From contig NZ_JANIBK010000011.1 of assembly GCF_024505165.1 (NCBI RefSeq), positions 1 through 55,516 on the forward strand: a DNA stretch of 55,516 nucleotides, in the 5' to 3' direction. Position 1 is the stretch's first letter, and every line of letters starts with the position of its first letter. Of the stretch, positions 17,773 to 26,755 are shown one piece after another. The position numbers and the translations under genes are program-made. The notes under the pieces are model-generated. The model did not search any database. It was not told the origin of the DNA and saw only the letters and a list, made by a program, of their open reading frames with translations. This DNA is from Methylomonas rivi (lineage in GTDB: Bacteria > Pseudomonadota > Gammaproteobacteria > Methylococcales > Methylomonadaceae).

Positions 17773-18135
17773 ATGGGCGAATCACAAAAGTTGATGCTCG
17801 CGGTTGCGGGTGTCTTTGCAGCGGGATTTATCATGGTCGGCGTCAATAAGGAGCAGTCCAACGAGGAAAAAGAGGCGGCGTCGCAAATTCGTACCTTGGT
17901 CGCCATGCAGGAGATGGCCAATACCAAATGTCCCAAACTGATCCAAAATAAAACCGGAACTCAAGTCTATTTCCCGTCCAAAACCGATACGGACAAGGAA
18001 ACCTACGTGACTCTGGAATGGGTTGGCGAACAGGGCGATAACTTCAAAACCGCTTCCTGCACCTTGCATCAGCAACTGGGCGGCGTATCGAAACTGGTCA
18101 TTGACGGCCAAGTCCTGATCGACAAAAAATTCTAA
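17773..18135 (+). CDS. Membrane-anchored small protein of unknown function
   Basis: This 120-residue protein starts at an ATG with AGGAGAG just upstream. An N-terminal hydrophobic helix (about residues 7-24) anchors a soluble domain with two Cys (NTKCPKLIQ and TASCTLHQQL), which could form a disulfide in the periplasm. I do not recognise the family. A good terminator follows, so it is probably a single-gene unit. Confidence 0.7.
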   Translation: MGESQKLMLAVAGVFAAGFIMVGVNKEQSNEEKEAASQIRTLVAMQEMANTKCPKLIQNKTGTQVYFPSKTDTDKETYVTLEWVGEQGDNFKTASCTLHQQLGGVSKLVIDGQVLIDKKF

Positions 18136-18143
18136 ATCAATTC

Positions 18144-18186
18144 GGCGTTTCTACTGGTTGCTATTTAGTAGGGACGCCATTTTCCT
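18144..18186 (+). terminator. Rho-independent terminator
   Basis: The 12-base arms GGCGTTTCTACT (18144-18155) and AGTAGGGACGCC (18167-18178) pair with two G-U wobbles around an 11-base loop and are followed by ATTTTCC. The stem begins nine bases after the preceding stop codon. The T-run is short, so termination may be incomplete. Confidence 0.65.
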
Positions 18187-18575
18187 TATTGGTATTCGCC
18201 AATCCTTCCGGCGCACGCTAAGCGGCTTTATGGTCAATGCAATTTCCGCCGCCGTTGCGTAATTCTCTTTTCGGTGCATGGCGGGACTCTTTCAGTCGTG
18301 CCGAATCGCCCAACTTTGTATTCTCGCGATAACGAATGCCGGGCGCAACCGCGCGCGAGGCAAGGTTCGGCGCATGGGCCGGCCGCCGTGCGCAGTTATG
18401 GGTGGAGCCCGGCTTGGTCTGGTATTATGCTGCCGATGCCGCGGGCGGATTCATCAATGGATGGCTTGTACAGCGGAAATCTAGTGTTTTTCAAGTGTCA
18501 AGCGGACGCGGGCTTGGCGTAGGGCACGGCATGAAAGGTTTTTATGACAACAATAATAAGACAGAGGTAAAGACA
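18187..18575. other. Stretch without a recognised gene
   Basis: Frames are open in places but have no family-like sequence, and the long upstream extension of the cold-shock gene frame through here looks random. I see no site of the repeated Crp/Fnr-like palindrome and no strong hairpin. The end of the stretch should contain the promoter of the cold-shock gene. Confidence 0.4.
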
Positions 18576-18914
18576 ATGACAGAGGAGCTCCAAAGAGGGG
18601 TTTTAAAAACCTGGAAGGACGACAGAGGTTTCGGTTTTATCCAGCCGGACAATGGCGACAAGGACATTTTTGTGCATATTTCGGCATTGAAAGGCATGGC
18701 GCGCCGCCCGGTACGCGGCGATGTACTGTTTTATCAGGTCGGCCGAGATGCCGGCGGCAAGTTTAAAGCCGTCAACGCCCGTATCGAAGGGGTGGAATTA
18801 ATGGCAACATCGGCAAAAATTTCGAAAAAATGGCTGTGGATAGCCTTTGCCGCCTTGGGCTTGGTGAGCGCAGCGGTAGCGGCGTACGCCTTTTGGGTTA
18901 ATCAGGCTGCTTAA
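18576..18914 (+). CDS. Cold-shock domain protein with a C-terminal membrane helix
   Basis: This 112-residue protein is chosen from the ATG preceded by AGAGGT. Residues 5-70 form a cold-shock domain: RGVLKTWKDDRGFGFIQPDN (RNP1-like GFGFI) and DIFVHISAL (RNP2-like). About residues 85-108 form one transmembrane helix (KKWLWIAFAALGLVSAAVAA). Related proteins often carry a longer DUF1294 membrane part; here only one helix is present. It would tether an RNA-binding domain to the inner membrane. Confidence 0.85.
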   Translation: MTEELQRGVLKTWKDDRGFGFIQPDNGDKDIFVHISALKGMARRPVRGDVLFYQVGRDAGGKFKAVNARIEGVELMATSAKISKKWLWIAFAALGLVSAAVAAYAFWVNQAA

Positions 18915-18997
18915 ATCGCCTCTACCACCAGCCACCGTTATGACGGTTTGGAGACGGTTTCGCGGATGCAGCGGTTTTTATTGGAGCGAATTTAACT

Positions 18998-20077
18998 ATG
19001 AATGACTCGCAAAAGTGGCTCGCGCTGTTTTTGGTGGCCGGTTTGGGTTGGTTGCTGTATTTGCTGGCCCCCATACTAATGCCGTTTGCCGTGGCGGCCA
19101 TCCTGGCCTACCTGGGGGACCCTCTGGTGGACAGGCTGGAAACCTGGCGCTATAAACAATTCCGCTTGAATCGTACCATGGCCGTTATGCTGGTTTTTTT
19201 CGGCATCATCATCGGCGCAACCGCCATTTTATTATTCATCATTCCAACGATTGAATATCAGATCGGCGAATTCATCGATAAACTGCCCTCTTATTTGCAT
19301 TGGCTGAACAAATCCGTCATTCCTACCCTGCAAAAGTATTTCGGCAAGGGTATCCGGCCGTTAAAAACCGAACAATTGCTTGAGCTGGTGCGCAATTACT
19401 GGCAAGGCGGTTCGGCCGTCACGGAAAATTTTCTCCAATCCGTTTCGCATTCCGGCGCGATTGTACTGGGCTGGCTGATGAATGCGGTGTTGATTCCCGT
19501 CATTACGTTTTACCTGTTGCGCGACTGGGATGAATTGGTAGCCAAGGTGCACGATTTGTTCCCCAGGCGCATGGCGAACACGGTCGGCAAATTGGCCGCC
19601 GAGGCCGATACGGTGCTCGGCGCTTTTTTGCGCGGCCAGTTTTATGTCATGTTGGCCCTGGGGCTGATTTACAGCATCGGGCTGCGCCTGATCGGCCTCG
19701 ATTTGGCGCTGCCGATAGGCATGATGGCGGGCCTGATCAGTTTTATACCCTATATGGGCGCCATCGTGGGTATCGGCATGGCCTGCATCGCGGCGATACT
19801 GCAATTTCAGGATGCCATGCATCTGCTGTCCGTGTTCATCGTGTTCGCCGTCGGCCACAGCCTGGAAAGCATGCTGCTGACGCCCTGGTTGGTGGGCAAT
19901 AAAATCGGCCTGCATCCGGTCGCCGTGATTTTTGCGGTGCTGGCCGGCGGCCAATTATTCGGGTTTTTGGGGGTTTTGCTGGCCTTGCCGGTGGCCTCGG
20001 TCATTATGGTTTTGTTGCGGCACATCCATGAACGCTATACCTTTAGTGGCTTTTACAGCGACGGTTCTTATCCGTGA
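18998..20077 (+). CDS. AI-2E/PerM-family permease
   Basis: This 359-residue integral membrane protein is of the AI-2E transporter (PerM, YdiK) family, with about eight hydrophobic segments. Family features include the N-terminal LAPILMPFAVAAILAYLGDP, the central PVITFYLLRDWDEL and the late LTPWLVGNKIGLHPVAVIFA. Members export small molecules or ions; the substrate here is unknown. The stop overlaps the GTG of the next gene, so the two are translated together. Confidence 0.92.
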   Translation: MNDSQKWLALFLVAGLGWLLYLLAPILMPFAVAAILAYLGDPLVDRLETWRYKQFRLNRTMAVMLVFFGIIIGATAILLFIIPTIEYQIGEFIDKLPSYLHWLNKSVIPTLQKYFGKGIRPLKTEQLLELVRNYWQGGSAVTENFLQSVSHSGAIVLGWLMNAVLIPVITFYLLRDWDELVAKVHDLFPRRMANTVGKLAAEADTVLGAFLRGQFYVMLALGLIYSIGLRLIGLDLALPIGMMAGLISFIPYMGAIVGIGMACIAAILQFQDAMHLLSVFIVFAVGHSLESMLLTPWLVGNKIGLHPVAVIFAVLAGGQLFGFLGVLLALPVASVIMVLLRHIHERYTFSGFYSDGSYP

Positions 20078-20850
20078 GGCTTAGGCTGCTGGGGTTGTTG
20101 ATGCTGTCGGTCGCGATGGGGGCGGTGCAGGCCGGCAACCGGCAGCGCGAGCTGGACTATGCCAACGGTTTACAGCAGAGTGCCGGCCAGAGCGGCGGGG
20201 TTTGGCTGACTTCCGGCGGGCAGCCGTTTTTCGCTTTATTTACCGAGGCCGAAAAAACCGACAACAGCCGGGCAGTGATCGTGTTGCACGATATGGGCGA
20301 ACACCCCGACCAGCAGCCGGTCGTTCACGGTTTGCGCATCGTATTGCCCCAGCATGGCTGGACAACCGTGTCGATACAATTGCCGCTGCGGGAAATGGGC
20401 GCCAGCCGGGAGGACTACTACGGCTTGTTCGATGAAGCGCGCGGGCGGATCCAGGCCGGCGCGGATTATTTACGCAACCGGGGGGCGAAAAATATCGCCT
20501 TGGTCGGGTATGGGATGGGGGCCGCCATGGCGGCTTATACGCTCAGTCAGGATTCCAAGGGTTTGGACGCGCTGGCAACGATTAGCCTGCCGCTGCCGGA
20601 CAGCGCTTTGCCGCAAGCGCAAATAGGCGAATTCATTAAAAACATCGCGCTGCCATTTTTGGACGTGTATGCGGAATTCGACTTGCCGGAGGTGGCGGAT
20701 ACCGCCAGGCAACGGCGCATGCTGGGCAAGGATAATCCGGTTTACCGGCAAATCAGGATTAACGGCGAAAATCACGCCTATCGACATGATCCCATGATGT
20801 TGATTAAACGAATATACAGCTGGCTGGCTTTAAGCCTCGGCCCCAATTGA
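20074..20850 (+). CDS. DUF3530-type alpha/beta-hydrolase-like periplasmic protein
   Basis: This 258-residue protein starts at GTG overlapping the permease stop (GTGA). A signal peptide (LLGLLMLSVAMGAVQAGNRQ) is followed by an alpha/beta-hydrolase-like body with VIVLHDMGEHPDQ and a nucleophile-elbow position reading LVGYGMGAA, in which the usual catalytic Ser is replaced by Tyr/Gly context. The enzymatic role is therefore doubtful. It is known as a family of unknown function. Confidence 0.75.
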   Translation: MRLRLLGLLMLSVAMGAVQAGNRQRELDYANGLQQSAGQSGGVWLTSGGQPFFALFTEAEKTDNSRAVIVLHDMGEHPDQQPVVHGLRIVLPQHGWTTVSIQLPLREMGASREDYYGLFDEARGRIQAGADYLRNRGAKNIALVGYGMGAAMAAYTLSQDSKGLDALATISLPLPDSALPQAQIGEFIKNIALPFLDVYAEFDLPEVADTARQRRMLGKDNPVYRQIRINGENHAYRHDPMMLIKRIYSWLALSLGPN

Positions 20851-20879
20851 TTTCTAAACCATCCATCAGGAGCAGCTCA

Positions 20880-21116
20880 ATGCGCATATCCGACGAAACT
20901 GTCGCAGAAATTCATTTATTATCCCTGTTTAATCTGGCGTCGCATCAGGAAGGCGTAAAGGTGCATCAAGATGCCGAGCCGCATCTGATCGAAGCCGCCA
21001 AACGCTTGTTCGGCAAAGGCCTGACCAGTCAGCCCGACGGCGGCTATCTGACCGATCTGGGTATAGAAGTCGCCGAGCACGTGCAAAGGATGCTGATTAT
21101 TTTAAATGCGACATGA
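20880..21116 (+). CDS. TIGR02647-like small protein
   Basis: This 78-residue protein has the pattern LLSLFNLASHQEGVKVHQDA ... GLTSQPDGGYLTDLGIEVAEH, which I recognise as the conserved hypothetical family TIGR02647 of gammaproteobacteria. The ATG at 20880 has AGGAGC upstream. The winged-helix-like C-terminal half suggests nucleic-acid or protein binding, but no function is established. It is convergent with the next gene, ten bases away. Confidence 0.75.
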   Translation: MRISDETVAEIHLLSLFNLASHQEGVKVHQDAEPHLIEAAKRLFGKGLTSQPDGGYLTDLGIEVAEHVQRMLIILNAT

Positions 21117-21125
21117 GCGGCCCCT

Positions 21126-21491
21126 TTATAAGCCTAATTTAAGTACCCAATAACAGGAAGCATAGATAACCAGAGCCGAGATAAAACTTAAGGCGATGAA
21201 CCGAAGTGGGTTTTGCAGGTTGTGACGTAAAAAACCGGGTTGTCGGCCCTGCTTTTTACGTTCCGCGTACAAGGCCCGCTGCCGGCGGGCTCGCTCTTGT
21301 TGATAGGCATCGAACAATGGTTGGGCTAGCGCTAAATCATCCGCTTGTTGCAGCCAGATGGCCGCTAGCGAAATGCCCCACATGCCCGCCGAGGTTTCGT
21401 AAAATGCGATGCCGTTGGCCGAAAGCAGCTCTCTAACCTCTTCCGCCTCTTCATCGGAAACGCCTCTTAAATTAAAAAACAGTATCGACAT
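21126..21491 (-). CDS. DUF6164-like protein with C-terminal membrane helix
   Basis: This 121-residue protein begins MSILFFNLRGVSDEEAEEVR, continues FYETSAGMWGISLAAIWLQ and ends with a hydrophobic helix (IALSFISALVIYASCYWVL). This is the pattern of a widespread gammaproteobacterial family of unknown function (DUF6164). The frame is open to 21638, but the ATG at 21489-21491 gives the family start and leaves room for the divergent phosphatase gene. Confidence 0.75.
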   Translation of the reverse strand: MSILFFNLRGVSDEEAEEVRELLSANGIAFYETSAGMWGISLAAIWLQQADDLALAQPLFDAYQQERARRQRALYAERKKQGRQPGFLRHNLQNPLRFIALSFISALVIYASCYWVLKLGL

Positions 21492-21576
21492 AAATAGCAT
21501 GCTCGGAAAATTGACAAGTTCGCCTATTATAAAATGCCGGCCGGTCGTCCGACTGCCGTAATCTTTGTTATAAACC

Positions 21577-23274
21577 ATGACTGTAAGCATACCAAGCCAA
21601 GCGAATCCCGAAACGATTTTATTGATTTCGGATGACAAGATTCACGATCGAAGTTTGTTGCAATTTCTGGCAAAAGCCGGCTATCGCACCCATTGCGCGG
21701 CTTCCGCGGCGGAAGCCTTGGCATTCCTTGAAACCGGGGAGGGCGTGGGGCTGCTGATTATAGCGACAAGCGCTTGTTTAAACGCCGAGGTGGCTGGCTT
21801 CAGAAGTTTGGCGGACGCCTATTTGCCCGTTATCGTCATTAGCGAAGCCTTGGATGACGCCTTGATGGATGGCTATGAGTATGCCCATATCGATAGCTAT
21901 GTGGTTCGGCCGGTCAATTTCCGCTTATTGCAGACCAAAATCAAATCCGCTTTCAGGATGCGGCAACTCTATCGGCATGAATGCGACCAGCGCAGCCAAT
22001 TGATGAGCTATCTGCAAAATGTGGAAATTGAACAAGAGTTGGCCGCCAAAATTTACGACACGGTGTTCCAGCGCAATTTGCTGCGCACCGAGGCGGTTAA
22101 ATCCGTGATGTCTCCGCTGGCCCTTTTTAACGGCGATTTGCTGTTGGCGGAAAAAACACCGGACAACCAATTGTATTTGTTGTTGGGCGATTTCACCGGG
22201 CATGGGTTGTCGGCGTCCGTGGGGGCGATGCCGGTGGCGGATACTTTTTACGGCATGGCCCGCAAGGGGTTTTCCCTGGCCGATATTGTGCAGGAGATCA
22301 ATCTCAAACTCTACAATATGTTGCCGGCCAACATGTTTTTGGCGGCGACCGCGGTTGGGCTATATCCCGATTCTAAAACCTTAAGTTTGATTACTTGCGG
22401 CTTGCCCGAGCATTTTATCGTTAACGATTTAGACGGCAGCCACAAAACGGTACAGGCTAAGAATGTGCCGTTGGGGATTTTGGATCGCATCGAGCTGGAG
22501 ATCCAAAATGTCAGCGTGGACAAGCATCACCACGTGTTCCTGATGACGGATGGCGTTTTTGAAGCGGAAAATCCGCGCGGGGAGGCCTTCGGTAGCGCGC
22601 GCGTCCTCAATGCCGTAAAGCAAAATCCGCGGGATGCGATTAGCGCCTTACGGGCTTGTCTGGATGAGCATACCCAGGGCTCGAGTCAGCAGGACGATAT
22701 TTCTCTGGTCGAACTGGTTTGCGATGTCGACAAAATACCCTGGCAAACCAGTCCTAAGATTGAAACGGAGCACCAGCCGGCGGCCTTGCATTGGAAAAGC
22801 AGTATGGAGTTCGGTATCGATGCGTTACGGATAGTCAATCCGGTGCCGGTGATGGTGAATGCCTTGATGGAAATACAAGGCTTAAAGCGGCATAGGCAGG
22901 CTATTTTTCTGATTGTCGGCGAATTGTTTGCCAATGCCTTGGACCATGGCGTATTGAAGCTGGATTCCACCGTTAAATCGACTCCGGAAGGTTTTATGCG
23001 TTTTTATCAGCTAAAGGAAGACCGCTTGGCTAATTGGGGGCAGGGTAAAGTGAGATTGTCGGTGAGCCATCGGCCAACCCCGGAAGGCGGACGGTTAACG
23101 ATCAAGGTGATGGACAGCGGCGACGGTTTCGATTGGAAAATGCACAATGAAAAGTTGGAAAGCAACGAAGGCTTTAGCGGGCGCGGCGTCAAGCTGGTGG
23201 AAACCTTATGTTCAAGCCTGACTTACCACGGCAAGGGTAATCGGGTGACCGCGGTATTCGATTGGAAAAAATAG
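21577..23274 (+). CDS. Fused receiver-like / SpoIIE phosphatase / anti-sigma ATPase-like protein
   Basis: This 565-residue protein has three domains. Residues 10-135 resemble a response-regulator receiver. Residues 190-385 are a PP2C/SpoIIE phosphatase with the metal Asp residues in LLGDFTGHGLS, LMTDGVFEAEN and QDDISLVEL. Residues 430-565 are a GHKL ATPase like anti-sigma kinases, with GELFANALDHG, MDSGDGFDW and GRGVKLVE. Such proteins run partner-switching cascades (anti-sigma and anti-anti-sigma factors). The receiver is odd: the phosphoacceptor Asp position reads IIATSACLNA and the switch Lys is Arg (VVRPVN), so it probably does not take a phosphoryl group. No anti-anti-sigma gene is adjacent. 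Confidence 0.9.
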   Translation: MTVSIPSQANPETILLISDDKIHDRSLLQFLAKAGYRTHCAASAAEALAFLETGEGVGLLIIATSACLNAEVAGFRSLADAYLPVIVISEALDDALMDGYEYAHIDSYVVRPVNFRLLQTKIKSAFRMRQLYRHECDQRSQLMSYLQNVEIEQELAAKIYDTVFQRNLLRTEAVKSVMSPLALFNGDLLLAEKTPDNQLYLLLGDFTGHGLSASVGAMPVADTFYGMARKGFSLADIVQEINLKLYNMLPANMFLAATAVGLYPDSKTLSLITCGLPEHFIVNDLDGSHKTVQAKNVPLGILDRIELEIQNVSVDKHHHVFLMTDGVFEAENPRGEAFGSARVLNAVKQNPRDAISALRACLDEHTQGSSQQDDISLVELVCDVDKIPWQTSPKIETEHQPAALHWKSSMEFGIDALRIVNPVPVMVNALMEIQGLKRHRQAIFLIVGELFANALDHGVLKLDSTVKSTPEGFMRFYQLKEDRLANWGQGKVRLSVSHRPTPEGGRLTIKVMDSGDGFDWKMHNEKLESNEGFSGRGVKLVETLCSSLTYHGKGNRVTAVFDWKK

Positions 23275-23282
23275 GCCGCCGG

Positions 23283-24098
23283 TCAGGCTTGGCAGGTGCC
23301 GCAGAAATAGCTGGCGCGCTGGCCGATCTTGATGTGCTGTATGGGTTCGGCGCACTTTAGACAGGACTGGCCCGCGCGGCCGTATACCGATAGTGATTGC
23401 TGAAAATAACCGGGTTTGCCTTGCGCATTGACGAAATCGCGCAAGGTGGTGCCCCCTTGCTCAATCGCCCGCTGCAACACGGTTTTTATGGCTTCGCAAA
23501 GACGCCGGCAAGCGGCCGGCTCAATCTCTCCCGCCGGCCGGTTGGGGTGCACGCCGGCCAGGAATAACGATTCGCTGGCATATATGTTGCCCACACCGAC
23601 CACGACATGGCTGTCCATGATCAGGCTTTTAATGGGTGCGCGGCGGTTGCGGCAATGATGCAGCAGGAATTCGGCGTTGAAAGCGTCGGAAAGCGGTTCC
23701 GGCCCCAATTCGGCCAGCAAGGCATGTTGCTCGGCGGGGGCGTCGGTCCACAAAATGGCGCCGAAGCGGCGTTGGTCGTTGAAGCGCAAGAGGGTGCCGT
23801 CGCTAAAGATAAAGTCGGCGTGGTCGTGCTTAAGCGCCGGCTGTCCGCGGTCGCAGATGCGCAGATTACCCGACATGCCTAAATGCAGTATCAAGGTGCC
23901 CGCCGTTGTGGCCAGCAATAAATATTTGCCGCGCCGCTCGACCCGGTCCAGGCGCAAACCGGGCAGGGTGCTTGTCAAACTGCCGGGCACCGGCCAGCGC
24001 AAGCGCGGTTGGCGCACGATAATTTCCTGAAAGGTTTTGCCCTGGATATGCGGCGCGATGCCGCGCCGGCTGGTTTCGACTTCGGGTAATTCCGGCAT
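23283..24098 (-). CDS. mutM: Formamidopyrimidine-DNA glycosylase (Fpg)
   Basis: This 271-residue enzyme excises 8-oxoguanine and nicks the abasic site. The catalytic Pro2-Glu3 start (MPELPEVETSRRGI), the helix-two-turn-helix GVGNIYASESLF and the C-terminal zinc finger (CLKCAEPIQHIKIGQRASYFCGTCQ, four Cys; read as two blocks CLKC and CGTC) are complete. It is convergent with the phosphatase gene and followed five bases later by hflD. Confidence 0.96.
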   Translation of the reverse strand: MPELPEVETSRRGIAPHIQGKTFQEIIVRQPRLRWPVPGSLTSTLPGLRLDRVERRGKYLLLATTAGTLILHLGMSGNLRICDRGQPALKHDHADFIFSDGTLLRFNDQRRFGAILWTDAPAEQHALLAELGPEPLSDAFNAEFLLHHCRNRRAPIKSLIMDSHVVVGVGNIYASESLFLAGVHPNRPAGEIEPAACRRLCEAIKTVLQRAIEQGGTTLRDFVNAQGKPGYFQQSLSVYGRAGQSCLKCAEPIQHIKIGQRASYFCGTCQA

Positions 24099-24103
24099 GG
24101 CGT

Positions 24104-24727
24104 TCAGATTTGCGAAAGCAGGCGTTTGGCTTCGGCTTGCAATTTTTTTCTGGAGACCAATAAATGCCAGCGGCTACCGCCGCATTGCCGCCATAACAGG
24201 CTGGCGCGAATGCCCGCCAGCAGCAGGGCGCGGATTTTGTTGACGGTGGCTTGATTGCCGAGATGCTGCGGGTCGCCATTAATCATGATGCGGGGTTGCA
24301 GCGTGCTGATGGTGCCGTGGTATACATCGGCCAGGTTGGCCAATACATTCTCGTGCATGACGCCGAAATGTTCGGCTTGGTTTTGCGCTTTGGTAATGCC
24401 GGTGCGGATCTGGTTTAGCATGTCGCGGTTTTGGCTTAGCTGTTTTTGCAGATGCACCAATTGGGCAGCATAACGGGCTTGCTCGGGGTTGGCGACCACT
24501 CGGCTGGTGAGCTGCAAATCCAGCTGTTCCAGGCCGAGTTTTATGCCGCTCAAGCCCCCGTAAACATCGGCCACGCTGTCCGAATCTATTTTTAGCACGC
24601 TGCCGATACTGGCCGTCATGGCGTCAGGATCCGCGTTGCCGGTGGTGGCCAGTTGGCGAACCAACGAGCAGGCCTGAGCGATGCCGGCCAGGGCGATGGT
24701 TTGATTGCTGAGCGAAATTAATGACAT
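24104..24727 (-). CDS. hflD: High-frequency lysogenisation protein HflD homologue
   Basis: This 207-residue helical, membrane-associated protein is recognised from SLSNQTIALAGIAQACSLV and GGSRWHLLVSRKKLQAEA. In E. coli HflD binds phage CII at the membrane; its general role is unclear. The ATG at 24725-24727 is preferred over an upstream in-frame codon. It usually sits between mnmA and purB; here those genes are absent and it lies between a rhodanese gene and mutM. Confidence 0.9.
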   Translation of the reverse strand: MSLISLSNQTIALAGIAQACSLVRQLATTGNADPDAMTASIGSVLKIDSDSVADVYGGLSGIKLGLEQLDLQLTSRVVANPEQARYAAQLVHLQKQLSQNRDMLNQIRTGITKAQNQAEHFGVMHENVLANLADVYHGTISTLQPRIMINGDPQHLGNQATVNKIRALLLAGIRASLLWRQCGGSRWHLLVSRKKLQAEAKRLLSQI

Positions 24728-24732
24728 GTAGG

Positions 24733-25173
24733 TTATTTGCAGGCGACTTGTAAGCAATTGGGCGAGACTGGGTGGCCGGCTTTCAGCCAGGATTGCAGAC
24801 CGTTATCCAGGTGATAAATATTTTTCATGCCCGCTTGTTGGGCCAAAAACGCACCGACCTTGCCGCTGCGGTTGCCGGAGCGGCAAACCAGGATCACCGG
24901 TTGGTCGGGAGAAGACTTCATTTTCTCCAGGTCGGCCAGCCACTTTTCCTGGTCGAAGCGGCCTTGCCGGTCGAAGGATTGCAATTTGCGGCTATCGGCA
25001 ATGACGCCGGAATGTTGCCACTCGTCCGCGGTGCGAATGTCGACGACCAGTGCATTTCGGTTTTGCTGCATGTCCAGCAATTGTTCGGGGCCGATCCCGG
25101 TCACTTCATCGGCCGGCAACGTTTGACTACAGAATAGAAAACCGGTAAACAGCAGATTCGGAAGGATTTTCAT
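24733..25173 (-). CDS. Periplasmic rhodanese-like protein
   Basis: This 146-residue single-domain rhodanese has an N-terminal signal peptide (LLFTGFLFCSQTLPADE). The active-site loop is VLVCRSGNRSGKVGA-like (ILVCRSGNRSGK), with the persulfide Cys and basic residues intact, and the first CH2 motif is LVVDIRTADEWQ. It probably handles sulfur or disulfides outside the cytoplasm. It ends five bases before the hflD start. Confidence 0.88.
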   Translation of the reverse strand: MKILPNLLFTGFLFCSQTLPADEVTGIGPEQLLDMQQNRNALVVDIRTADEWQHSGVIADSRKLQSFDRQGRFDQEKWLADLEKMKSSPDQPVILVCRSGNRSGKVGAFLAQQAGMKNIYHLDNGLQSWLKAGHPVSPNCLQVACK

Positions 25174-25178
25174 GGTAT

Positions 25179-26390
25179 TTAGACCGTGTTTTTAATATGG
25201 GGATAAACCTGGGTACTCCACCATTGGATGCATTCGAGGTAGATGTCGGCAATACGCTTAGGCTTGATGTTGCCGAAAGTGGGCCGATCCACATCCCAGC
25301 GTTCGTAATCCAGCGCGTATTGTAATGCTTCGCCGGCAGAACCGGTTTTTTGTAATATCGCGTCGCTGACCAGATTGGATAAGGGCAATTGCTGCAAACC
25401 TTTTTCCAAGGGCATATCCAAAATGCTGTCCAGGCCGGACAGCAAGCCCACCAAAAAATAAGTCTCCGGGTCTTGTTTGATCTCGGTCGCCAGCAATTCG
25501 CACATTTTGGCCCGTACTAACACGGTTTGTAATACGGCGGGCGGTTTCGACGACATGGAGGAAAGCGCCAAAATATTCGTCCAGCGTCTTAATTCCTTGA
25601 GTCCCAGATAGGTGGCGGCGTGTTGCAGCGATTGAATTTTGTTGGGTATGGCAAAGGAGGCCGAGTTGATGTAATGCAGCAATTTATAACTCAAGCTGAC
25701 ATCTTGGGAGATGACTTTGCTGACTGCCTGAAAAGTGACGTCCGGCTTGTTGATGGCCGCCAGCAGCTGCAGAGTGGCGGTTTGCGAGACCCCGATGCGC
25801 TTGCCTTCCACAATGTTGGGCTTGCTGAAAAAAAAGCCTTGAAACAGTTCGCAGCCCCATTCCTGTAATAATTTGAACTCCTGATGCGTCTCGACTTTTT
25901 CCGCCAGCAGCTTGAGTTTATAGGGTTTTAGTGTTTCGATCAGCCGCCGGGTGTCTTCCAGGCTATAAGCCATGATGTCCAGTTTGATGATGTCGACAAA
26001 TTCCAGCAGCGGCAGCCATTCCGGCGTCAGCTCGAAATCGTCCAGCGCGATGGTATAGCCGCGCGAGGACAATTCGCGCAAATTCTTGACGATGTGCATG
26101 TCCACTTTCACATTCTCCAAAACCTCCACTACGATGCGGTCCCTGGGCAGGTCCAGCGGGGTCTTTTCCAGAATGTTTTGCGCGGTAAAGTTGATAAAGG
26201 CCAGATGAGGCCCCACCAATTCGTTTAAGCCGATTTCCAGTATGGTGTCGGTAATGACTTGATTGGTGGCCGAGGCGGCGCTTTCTTGAACCGATAAATC
26301 GAAATCCTTGCCGCGGAACAGAATTTCATAGGCAAAGGTATTCAGTTTATGGTCGAGGATTTGTTGGCGACCGATTAAGAAGTCTGTCAT
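25179..26390 (-). CDS. EAL-HDOD (YuxH-type) signalling protein
   Basis: This 403-residue protein has an N-terminal degenerate EAL domain (YEILFRG in place of EAL; about residues 1-195) and a C-terminal HDOD domain (about 200-395; LLQLLAAINKPDVTFQAVSK, YLGLKELRRWTNILAL). Degenerate EAL-HDOD proteins are not expected to cleave c-di-GMP and act as adaptors. It is the first gene of the leftward EAL/HDOD-rhodanese-hflD-mutM run. Confidence 0.9.
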   Translation of the reverse strand: MTDFLIGRQQILDHKLNTFAYEILFRGKDFDLSVQESAASATNQVITDTILEIGLNELVGPHLAFINFTAQNILEKTPLDLPRDRIVVEVLENVKVDMHIVKNLRELSSRGYTIALDDFELTPEWLPLLEFVDIIKLDIMAYSLEDTRRLIETLKPYKLKLLAEKVETHQEFKLLQEWGCELFQGFFFSKPNIVEGKRIGVSQTATLQLLAAINKPDVTFQAVSKVISQDVSLSYKLLHYINSASFAIPNKIQSLQHAATYLGLKELRRWTNILALSSMSSKPPAVLQTVLVRAKMCELLATEIKQDPETYFLVGLLSGLDSILDMPLEKGLQQLPLSNLVSDAILQKTGSAGEALQYALDYERWDVDRPTFGNIKPKRIADIYLECIQWWSTQVYPHIKNTV

Positions 26391-26523
26391 TTAGTTTACG
26401 AATCGAGAAGCGTTGAACTATGATGAAAATTAAAAACCTTATACCATGAGTGACAAAACCAAGTCGAGTTGGCGCCAAGCTAAGGTTTTTTGCAATTTTC
26501 CAATTTTACTCAGGAGGTACATT

Positions 26524-26733
26524 ATGTCCGAATCAGCATCGATTAACGTCACCGGCATGAAATGCGGCGGTTGCGAAAACACGGTAACTACCGCGCTAAA
26601 GGCGATCGACGGCGTGTTGTCCGTCAAGGCGTCGCACCAGGACAAAAAGGTGGAGGTTGAGTTCGATCCCGGCAAAACCGATCTGGACGAAATCGAGGAT
26701 GCCATCACCGACGCCGGGTTCAGCGTCGAGTAG
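26524..26733 (+). CDS. copZ: Copper chaperone-like heavy-metal-associated protein
   Basis: This 69-residue single HMA domain has the copper-binding motif NVTGMKCGGCENTV and the beta-alpha-beta-beta-alpha-beta length of CopZ. The ATG is preceded by CAGGAGGTA at a good distance. It lies directly upstream of the copper ATPase and probably delivers Cu(I) to it. Copper traffic is central in methanotrophs, though nothing in the gene itself proves that lifestyle. Confidence 0.92.
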   Translation: MSESASINVTGMKCGGCENTVTTALKAIDGVLSVKASHQDKKVEVEFDPGKTDLDEIEDAITDAGFSVE

Positions 26734-26755
26734 AGATGTCATTCGCATTCCCTAA

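Noticed and set aside
18336-18575. 80-codon upstream extension of the cold-shock gene
   Set aside because: The sequence looks random, while the ATG at 18576 has a good ribosome-binding site and gives the normal domain start.
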